11,879 nt of DNA from JBFLVQ01 sp040758525. GTDB lineage: Bacteria > Acidobacteriota > Blastocatellia > Chloracidobacteriales > JADJPF01. The position numbers and the translations under genes were made by a program. The DNA is taken from the NCBI GenBank assembly GCA_040758525.1, contig JBFLVQ010000255.1, positions 1 to 11,879 on the forward strand. Reading direction: 5' to 3'. Numbering within the stretch: position 1 is the first letter of the stretch; each line of letters starts with the position of its first letter. The notes beneath the pieces were generated by a model. It was not told where the DNA came from, did not search any database, and saw only the letters and a program-made list of their open reading frames with translations. Below are positions 6,178 through 11,879 of this stretch, piece after piece.

Positions 6178-8838
6178 ATGAAAATCCAGAAAATCTTGTG
6201 TTTGGTGGTTGTTATGATCGTGTTTGCGGTCGAGCCGGGTTACGGCAAGGAAGATCTGCGCCAGGAAGATCCTGGTCTAGGGATTTCGCGTGAATTGGCA
6301 CGTTCACGCGCTGAGCTTTACCGCAACATACATTATCGTGTCTCCTTCACATTACGGCCAGGCGCCGAAGAGCTGGCTGGAGAGGCCGAAATTACTTTGA
6401 CCGTAACCGCACTACGTGAACCGTTGGTACTCGATTTCAAAGGAATAGGCGATACAGCAGCAAATATTAATGGTAAGGTGCGTGAGCTACATGTTAATGG
6501 TCAGCCGTTTACCAATTATCGTCAGGTTAATGGCCATATTGTTATACCTGTAGGCGCTCTACGCACAGGTGAAAACCAGCTAATAATTAATTTTGAAAGT
6601 CCTGCACGTAAAGCCGGCGCCGCTATTACCCGCTACCTGGATCAGGATGATCAATCTGAATACCTTTATACACTGTTTGTACCTAGCGATGCGCATATGG
6701 CTTTCCCTTGTTTTGATCAGCCAGATCTCAAGGCAGGCTTTACATTGGAAACGATCGTGCCAAAGTCTTGGCAGGTAGTTACCAATACCCCGATTGAGAA
6801 GATGCAGTCAGACATACAGCCAGGCTTTAAACAGTTGCGTTTTCAAGAGACGAAACCGATCAGCAGCTACCTTTTTGCTTTTGCTGCTGGCCCCTTTGTC
6901 GAATTGCCGGTAAAGAACGATGCGCTATCTATGCGCATATTCGCACGTAGTTCTAAAGCTGTGCACGCACGTGCCGAGCTTGATGAGCTAGCGCGTATTA
7001 ATCGTGAAGGAGTACGGGTATTGGCTGAGTATTTTGACTATGCCTACCCATTCACCAAATACGATATGGTGATATTGCCGGAATTTGCTTATGGCGGGAT
7101 GGAGCATGCAGGGGCAAGCTTTTTCCGTGAAGATCGCCTACTTTTTCCCACTGATCCTACACCAAGTGATCTGATCACACGCGCAGAACTGATACTACAC
7201 GAAGCCGCTCACCAATGGTTTGGTGATCTAGTGACAATGCGCTGGTTCGACGACCTATGGCTGAAGGAGGGATTTGCCACTTTCATGGCCTATCGCGCAA
7301 TGGAGAGAGTACTGCCACAATATGGCGTATGGAAGACCTTTTATCAAAGGAACAAGCCTAGAGCCTACCTGACTGATAGCACAACCGGTACAACCCCTAT
7401 TTTTCAAGAGATTCCTAACCTTAAAGATGCAAAGTCGGCTTATGGCAATATTGTCTATACAAAGGCGCCTTCGATCTTGCGGCAACTAGAGTTCTATCTG
7501 GGTGCAGGTGTATTTCAGACTGGCGTACAGAGTTTTCTTAAGCGCCATGCCTTTGCTAATGCAGAATGGTCAGACCTGATTCATGCCTATGAAATAGCGG
7601 CAAAACGATCACTAACCGTGTGGGCCGATGCCTGGGTAAAGCGCCGTGGACTGGCTGCTGTAGCAGTTGATTGGCAAGTGAATATTAGTAATCGGATCGA
7701 GCGGCTAACTCTTAAACAGGATAATGTTCTAGGCGAAGCTCAAGTATGGCCTATGAAAGTGCAACTATTACTCGCTTATGCTGGACGCGCGCCTGAGATC
7801 CTCACAGTAACAATGGAAGGTAAACAGACCGAGGTTGCTGCCGCTATTGGGAAACCACGTCCTGATTATATCTTCGCCAACTATTCAGATTATGGCTATG
7901 GACGTTTCCGGCTTGATACAGATAGCCTCAGCACCATAAAAGATCAGCTTCCTACCATACATGACGAGTTCCTACGCACCCTGTTGTGGGGTGCATTATG
8001 GGATGCAGTGCGAGATGCAGAGCTGGCACCGACAAGTTATATTGAGCTAGCCTGCCGCACGCTGCCTGATGAGCGTGATCCTATCTCTGTCCAACTGATT
8101 TTGGCTAATGTCTCGCTTGCTTTTACACGTTATCTCTCTACTACGCAGCAGACAACACTTGCCCCTAAATTAGAGGAGATGCTCTTTGACCGTATGATGG
8201 GTTCGCCAAGCGAAGGTTTGCGCCTAACCTATTTCCGTAGCGCTCAGGGAATCGTCTCAACACCAGAAGGGCGACAACGTCTTAAGCAGATCCTTACAGG
8301 CCAACTGGCAATACCTGGTATTAAGATCAAACCAAAAGATCGCTGGGATATTATCACTCTACTACTTGCCCAAGACGATTCAGAGGCGAACACACTGTTA
8401 GCCGCCGCTATACGTAACGACCCTAGTGATGATGGGCGACGCTACGCTTTTATTGCTGTGGCAGCGCGTGGCGACGCAACCGTGAAAGCAGAATACTTTC
8501 AGCGCTATCTTAATGACAGCACGCTAGCCGAGAATTGGATCGAGAACAGCCTGCGTACATTCAATTCAATTCGTCATGCAAAACTAACTCTACCCTATTT
8601 GAAGCCTGCACTGGCTGAGCTACCAAATCTGAAACAGCACCGTAAAATCTTCTTTATTAATGAGTGGCTAGATGCTTTCATTAGCGGCCAAGACAGCCCT
8701 GAGGCACTTAAGATCGTAGAGGAGTTTCTACAACGAGAAAACCTGGATCGAGATCTGAAATTGAAGATACTAGAAACTATTGATAAGCTGGCACGTTGTG
8801 TAAAGATTCGCGCCAAATACGCTCATACTAGTAATTAG
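6178..8838 (+). CDS. Exported M1-family zinc aminopeptidase (aminopeptidase N-like)
   Basis: M1 enzymes remove N-terminal residues from peptides with one zinc ion. The 886-residue product starts with a signal peptide (MKIQKILCLVVVMIVFAVEP, likely cut near GYG-KED), so it acts in the periplasm or outside the cell. Residues about 45-245 are the beta-rich N-terminal domain, including CFDQPDLKAGFTL. The catalytic domain follows: substrate motif GGMEH at 306-310 (GAMEN in most members), zinc site HEAAH at 341-345 followed by QWFGDLVT, third ligand E364 in WLKEGFATF after 18 residues, and the catalytic tyrosine at Y427 (GNIVYTKAP). Residues from about 590 to the end form a long helical domain like the ERAP1-type C-terminal domain of M1 enzymes. 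It starts 15 bp after lnt. The ribosome binding site is weak, so translational coupling to lnt is plausible. The family call is firm; the substrate is unknown. Confidence 0.95.
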   Translation: MKIQKILCLVVVMIVFAVEPGYGKEDLRQEDPGLGISRELARSRAELYRNIHYRVSFTLRPGAEELAGEAEITLTVTALREPLVLDFKGIGDTAANINGKVRELHVNGQPFTNYRQVNGHIVIPVGALRTGENQLIINFESPARKAGAAITRYLDQDDQSEYLYTLFVPSDAHMAFPCFDQPDLKAGFTLETIVPKSWQVVTNTPIEKMQSDIQPGFKQLRFQETKPISSYLFAFAAGPFVELPVKNDALSMRIFARSSKAVHARAELDELARINREGVRVLAEYFDYAYPFTKYDMVILPEFAYGGMEHAGASFFREDRLLFPTDPTPSDLITRAELILHEAAHQWFGDLVTMRWFDDLWLKEGFATFMAYRAMERVLPQYGVWKTFYQRNKPRAYLTDSTTGTTPIFQEIPNLKDAKSAYGNIVYTKAPSILRQLEFYLGAGVFQTGVQSFLKRHAFANAEWSDLIHAYEIAAKRSLTVWADAWVKRRGLAAVAVDWQVNISNRIERLTLKQDNVLGEAQVWPMKVQLLLAYAGRAPEILTVTMEGKQTEVAAAIGKPRPDYIFANYSDYGYGRFRLDTDSLSTIKDQLPTIHDEFLRTLLWGALWDAVRDAELAPTSYIELACRTLPDERDPISVQLILANVSLAFTRYLSTTQQTTLAPKLEEMLFDRMMGSPSEGLRLTYFRSAQGIVSTPEGRQRLKQILTGQLAIPGIKIKPKDRWDIITLLLAQDDSEANTLLAAAIRNDPSDDGRRYAFIAVAARGDATVKAEYFQRYLNDSTLAENWIENSLRTFNSIRHAKLTLPYLKPALAELPNLKQHRKIFFINEWLDAFISGQDSPEALKIVEEFLQRENLDRDLKLKILETIDKLARCVKIRAKYAHTSN

Positions 8839-8882
8839 CCATTGGGAATATAATGACTGTGCTGAGTAAAAATTCTTCTCAA

Positions 8883-8912
8883 TTGATTGACTGGCTGCTG
8901 CCAAGATACTAT
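8883..8912 (+). promoter_or_regulatory. Candidate sigma70-type promoter for the zinc-ribbon pair
   Basis: TTGATT (8883-8888) and TACTAT (8907-8912) are separated by 18 bp in the 112-bp gap before the first zinc-ribbon gene. Both boxes deviate from consensus, so this is tentative. The rest of the gap shows only the strong AGGAGG (8938-8943) ribosome binding site. Confidence 0.3.
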
Positions 8913-8950
8913 CGTAGATCCCACCGCGCAATCATTTAGGAGGTAGACTT

Positions 8951-9115
8951 ATGCCACTATTCGATTACGTCTGTCAGGAATGTAATCATCGCTTTGAGGT
9001 ACTAGTACGCAAATCTGATGAGAAGATTCAGTGCCCAAAATGCCAAAGCGAGAAGACTGAACGCCAATTAGCGCGACCAGCCGGCGGTAAGAGCGATCAG
9101 CTCTGCGGCCAGTAA
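8951..9115 (+). CDS. FmdB-type zinc-ribbon protein, copy 1
   Basis: This 54-residue gene starts at ATG 8951, 7 bp after AGGAGG. The product begins MPLFDYVCQECNHRFEVLV, close to the usual FmdB-family opening MPxYEYxCxxCGxxFE. It carries two metal-binding pairs, C8-x2-C11 and C28-x2-C31, forming one zinc ribbon. The protein is small and cytoplasmic. FmdB proteins are annotated as putative regulators, but their biochemical role is largely unknown. After residue 44 the tail is GGKSDQLCGQ, with an extra cysteine. The second copy starts 36 bp after this stop and has its own strong ribosome binding site. Codons 1-44 are almost identical in the two genes, so this is a recent tandem duplicate or a pair kept alike by gene conversion. 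Confidence 0.85.
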   Translation: MPLFDYVCQECNHRFEVLVRKSDEKIQCPKCQSEKTERQLARPAGGKSDQLCGQ

Positions 9116-9283
9116 TTTTAGAAGATCATATAATAATTAAGGAGGAGAGTTATGCCACTATTCGATTATGTTTGTCAGGAATGTAATCATCGCTTTGAGG
9201 TACTAGTACGCAAATCTGATGAGAAGATTCAGTGCCCAAAATGCCAAAGCGAGAAGACTGAACGCCAATTAGCGCGTCCTGCT
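8951..9283 (+). repeat. Direct repeat of 132 bp (two copies) in the zinc-ribbon genes
   Basis: Copy A (8951-9082) and copy B (9152-9283) lie 201 bp apart. They differ at five positions only, all third codon positions and all synonymous: codons 6, 7, 42, 43 and 44. The core from 8972 to 9075 (104 bp) is identical to its counterpart at 9173-9276. Similarity stops abruptly after codon 44 and does not extend into the upstream sequence, apart from the ribosome binding site. Confidence 0.95.
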
Positions 9284-9319
9284 ATCAACAAAGGCAATCC
9301 CTATATTCCCAGTGTCTAA
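9152..9319 (+). CDS. FmdB-type zinc-ribbon protein, copy 2
   Basis: This 55-residue gene starts at ATG 9152, just after AGGAGGAG (9140-9147). Residues 1-44 are identical to copy 1, including all four zinc cysteines (8, 11, 28, 31). The tail is unrelated: INKGNPYIPSV replaces GGKSDQLCGQ, and no cysteine follows the ribbon. The stop at 9317-9319 lies just upstream of the palindromic terminator shared with the convergent transporter gene. Function is unknown beyond zinc binding. The different tails suggest the copies may have different partners, or that one is the ancestral form. Confidence 0.85.
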   Translation: MPLFDYVCQECNHRFEVLVRKSDEKIQCPKCQSEKTERQLARPAINKGNPYIPSV

Positions 9320-9324
9320 TTGTT

Positions 9325-9373
9325 AATGACGAGTGACAAGTGAAAGAGTAGATATTACTTGTCACTCATTATT
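9325..9373. terminator. Bidirectional intrinsic terminator between convergent genes
   Basis: GAGTGACAAGT (9331-9341) and ACTTGTCACTC (9357-9367) form a perfect 11-bp inverted repeat around a 15-base loop. Beyond one mismatch, the stem extends with AATGA against TTATT. It sits between the stop of the second zinc-ribbon gene (9319) and the stop of the transporter gene (9372-9374, minus strand). Neither flank has a long uninterrupted T-run, but the position and perfect stem make a shared terminator the best reading. Confidence 0.7.
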
Positions 9374-11699
9374 ATTTGGATAAGGTCTCTTTTTCTCCTT
9401 TTATCCCCACTAGGAAAAGTATTATCGCCATTATTGTGAACATTGTGATGGCAAATAGATGCGCAATACCATGTTCAGGATTGGCTAATATTCCTAGATA
9501 ATGGCTGAGATCGATCTTCTGGTGATATTCGAGTGCGGTAAGCCCTGCCAATCCTAGACCACAGATCGAGCCGCCAGCAATCAGTCCAGAGCTAAAGAGC
9601 ACCCCACTAGAGGTCTCAGATTCCGCTTCTGTCTTGGCACCACCACGACGATCGACTAGATAACGCACTAGCCCTCCGACAAAGATCGGCGCAGATGCTG
9701 AGAAAGGCAGATAGAGTCCAACCGCAAAAGGCAATGCTGCTACTCCGGATAGTTCTAGTACAATCGAGGTGAAGACACCCAATAGCACAAGTCCCCAAGG
9801 CAATTTTCCTGTTAGTATACCATCTGTGATCAGAGCCATAATTTGTGGCTTAGGCGCAGGCATCTTCTCTGCTTTCTGCTGCACATATTTCACTTCACCT
9901 TGATCGTTGACTAGGTAGCTGCCGGCTGGCACAGGCCCTCCCTCAGTCTCCTGCCGATAGAGCTTATAAAGATTGCCATCTTTGCCGCGTGCTACTACAT
10001 CAGAGGGAGTAAGATGAACACCAGAATAGGATGCTTCTGCATAAATGCTCGGTTCTTTACCACCTACACCAGGATCTATGACATAGAGTAGTTGCCCTTT
10101 GTCATCGGCTAAATATTTACCAGGTGGTACGCCCTCGGTCTCGACAGAGAGTCTATGTACACGTAGTGCTTTGCCATTGGGTGATTTCTCTGTCTCGCCT
10201 GAGAATTGTTGCGCTGTATAGTTGGGGAAGTAGACCGGAACAATAGTAGTGTAAGAATTATTGAGAAAGAGTAGTGTAGCGCCTACTACTACGCCTGAAG
10301 TGATGGTGCCAACCATTATACCAATCTGCATATTGCGTGGTGTACCACCTACGAGAAAACCCGTCTTAAGATCTTGTGAAGTTGTGCCAGCGTTAGAAGC
10401 ACAGATACAAACGATTGCGCCGATTGAGAGTGCAATAGCACGCATCTCTGGTCCAGTCTGACCAAGCACAACAAAGATCAGACAAGTCATTAACAATGTT
10501 GCTACTGTCATTCCCGAAATAGGATTGGAAGAGGAGCCGATCTCGCCGGTAATACGCGAAGAGACGGTAGCGAAAAAGAAGCCAAAGATCACTACCATAA
10601 GTGCGCCAATTAGACTGATCTGTAATTGTGGGATAAGCCAGATCGCCAGTACCAGCGCTAATGATCCATAGACCACAACAGTAATTGGCATATCACGCTC
10701 TGTGCGTAATAATGAGTTCTGTGCGCCTTTGGCAATCGCACGTAGATCACTCAAGCTTGACTTAAAAGCATTAGCAATTGTTGGTAAAGCGCGCATTAGG
10801 CTGATAATGCCACCTGCTGCCACTGCTCCCACACCTATGTAGAAGATATAACGGCTGCGTACATCATCAGGGCTCATCTGTGAGATCAAAGTGGTAGCGG
10901 GATACATAGCAGAGGTAAGACCGTCACCAAAAAGTTTAATAGCAGGAATAAAGACTAGGTATGAGAGCGCTCCACCCGCTAGCATAATCGCAGCTATACG
11001 CGGGCCGATAATATAACCTACACCTAATAACTCTGGTGAGATCTCTGCCGAGATGATTGCGATACGTCGTGTTGTTTCGGTAAGGCCACGGTAGAATGAG
11101 AGTACATATTCAGGAAATTCATACCAGATATGTAGACCTGAGTTAAGAAATTTGTAGAGCACTCCTAAACCAAAACCGGTAAAGACCGTCTTGGCTTGTA
11201 AACCTCCGCGCTCGCCTACAATCAACACTTCAGCACAAGCCGTACCTTCAGGATAGACCAGATTGCCATGCTCCTTAACGATCAATGCGCGACGTAATGG
11301 AATCATCATTAGAATACCAAGTACGCCACCAGCCAGCGCAATTGTCGAGATGTGCCACATAGGTAGATCATAGCCAAGAATCAATAGCGCTGGCATTGTG
11401 AATGCCACACCAGCAGCGATCGATTCACCTGCTGATCCGGTTGTCTGCACAATGTTGTTTTCTAGTATTGATGACCGCCCAAAAGCGCGAAACAGTGTAA
11501 TGGAAAGTACTGCTACGGGAATCGACGCGCTTACAGTAAGACCAACCTTGAGTGCTAAGAACACTGATGATGCACCAAAGATAATGCCCAATACTGTACC
11601 AAGAATTAGTGCTTTGAAGGTCAGCTCTGGCAATACCTTGTCTGGACCGATAAAAGGCTGAAACGCTGCCGATTGCTGTTTCACGTTATCGCTGGCCAT
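9372..11699 (-). CDS. OPT-family oligopeptide transporter with soluble repeat-bearing insert
   Basis: The OPT family imports small peptides or metal-chelate compounds across the inner membrane, driven by cation gradients. The 775-residue protein is mostly membrane spans. Family-type conserved segments are visible: ENNIVQTTGSAGESIAAGVAF near 80-100, YPEGTACAEVL near 149-159, GEIGSSSNPISGMT near 385-398 and SNAGTTSQDLKTGFLVGGTP near 435-454. The last spans start around 633. Residues about 482-620 form a polar insert between membrane segments, with two similar units: ETEGVPPGKYLADDKGQLLYV at 520-540 (abridged motif PPGKYL...D-KG) and ETEGGPVPAGSYLVNDQGEV at 584-603. Because of this insert the protein is longer than I expect for bacterial OPT proteins. 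AGAGGAGGGAG lies just before the ATG at 11699. It is a single gene facing the zinc-ribbon pair across a shared terminator. The substrate cannot be read from the sequence. Confidence 0.92.
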   Translation of the reverse strand: MASDNVKQQSAAFQPFIGPDKVLPELTFKALILGTVLGIIFGASSVFLALKVGLTVSASIPVAVLSITLFRAFGRSSILENNIVQTTGSAGESIAAGVAFTMPALLILGYDLPMWHISTIALAGGVLGILMMIPLRRALIVKEHGNLVYPEGTACAEVLIVGERGGLQAKTVFTGFGLGVLYKFLNSGLHIWYEFPEYVLSFYRGLTETTRRIAIISAEISPELLGVGYIIGPRIAAIMLAGGALSYLVFIPAIKLFGDGLTSAMYPATTLISQMSPDDVRSRYIFYIGVGAVAAGGIISLMRALPTIANAFKSSLSDLRAIAKGAQNSLLRTERDMPITVVVYGSLALVLAIWLIPQLQISLIGALMVVIFGFFFATVSSRITGEIGSSSNPISGMTVATLLMTCLIFVVLGQTGPEMRAIALSIGAIVCICASNAGTTSQDLKTGFLVGGTPRNMQIGIMVGTITSGVVVGATLLFLNNSYTTIVPVYFPNYTAQQFSGETEKSPNGKALRVHRLSVETEGVPPGKYLADDKGQLLYVIDPGVGGKEPSIYAEASYSGVHLTPSDVVARGKDGNLYKLYRQETEGGPVPAGSYLVNDQGEVKYVQQKAEKMPAPKPQIMALITDGILTGKLPWGLVLLGVFTSIVLELSGVAALPFAVGLYLPFSASAPIFVGGLVRYLVDRRGGAKTEAESETSSGVLFSSGLIAGGSICGLGLAGLTALEYHQKIDLSHYLGILANPEHGIAHLFAITMFTIMAIILFLVGIKGEKETLSK

Positions 11700-11760
11700 A
11701 CTCCCTCCTCTGTTGTGCTTCTTTTTACGGTTGTGTTTTCAGTTTATCAGATCTATATCT

Positions 11761-11774
11761 GCGCTCGAAAGCGC
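11761..11774. repeat. Short GC-rich hairpin upstream of the OPT gene
   Basis: GCGCT-CGAA-AGCGC forms a perfect 5-bp stem with a four-base loop. Read on the minus strand the loop is TTCG, a UUCG tetraloop in RNA, and it would lie in the leader of the transporter mRNA if transcription starts upstream. On the plus strand a run of seven T (11787-11793) follows 12 bases later, too far for a standard terminator. Its role is not clear. Confidence 0.4.
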
Positions 11775-11814
11775 TTCAGAGACCACTTTTTTTCGCAGTT
11801 CGGCGAGGTTGCCA

Positions 11815-11843
11815 TTGCGTATACAACTCCTTGGTGCTATAAT
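11815..11843 (+). promoter_or_regulatory. Strong extended -10 promoter reading out of the right edge
   Basis: TTGCGT (11815-11820) and TATAAT (11838-11843) are 17 bp apart, and TG at 11835-11836 completes the extended -10 TGnTATAAT. This is the best promoter match in the window. Transcription would start near 11849-11850, only about 30 bases before the window ends, and no start codon with a ribosome binding site follows. That fits either a leader or a stable RNA gene beyond the edge. Confidence 0.6.
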
Positions 11844-11879
11844 TCACCGCGGCACAAGATATAGCTGGTGATTATTTCT

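Noticed and set aside
8951..9283. Attachment-site duplication of a mobile element
   Set aside because: The 132-bp direct repeats are coding from the start codon, have only 69 bp between them and no integrase nearby; tandem gene duplication explains them.
11673..11864. 63-residue plus-strand open frame at the right end
   Set aside because: It starts inside the antisense transporter gene, has no ribosome binding site and runs through the promoter region.

Overview
This window is bacterial and moderately AT-rich by eye. It most likely comes from a diderm of the Acidobacteriota, class Blastocatellia. That assignment is an inference. The main support is the left-edge gene, whose layout (secretion signal, NTF2/SnoaL-like domain, then a long run of 40-residue TPRs) I associate with acidobacterial TPR-CHAT proteins. 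A divergent apolipoprotein N-acyltransferase and an OPT transporter with an extra soluble insert are compatible with this but do not prove it.

Left third (1-3680, minus strand): two co-directional genes 51 bp apart, read right to left. The first encodes a 661-residue single-pass membrane protein of unknown function. The second encodes an exported TPR protein that runs off the left edge. They look like one transcription unit, and this pair is the least understood part of the window.

Middle (3681-8838): a 264-bp divergent intergenic region, then three plus-strand genes. The first is a small secreted four-cysteine protein of unknown family. The second is an Lnt-type membrane nitrilase (apolipoprotein N-acyltransferase). 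The third, 15 bp downstream, is an exported M1 zinc aminopeptidase. The last two probably share a transcript and both act at the cell envelope. A 10-bp inverted repeat lies between the secreted protein and lnt.

Right third (8839-11879): two tandem copies of an FmdB-type zinc-ribbon gene share 44 identical N-terminal residues and a 104-bp identical core, but have unrelated tails. A palindromic terminator separates them from a convergent OPT-family oligopeptide transporter on the minus strand. The final 180 bp hold the upstream region of the transporter gene and a near-consensus extended -10 promoter pointing out of the window. The bases after it faintly resemble the 5' end of a 5S rRNA.

No tRNA, CRISPR array, insertion sequence or phage gene was seen. 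No stretch longer than 300 bp lacks a gene. The unexplained material is the minus-strand membrane/TPR pair, the duplicated zinc ribbons, and the repeat-bearing insert in the OPT transporter.
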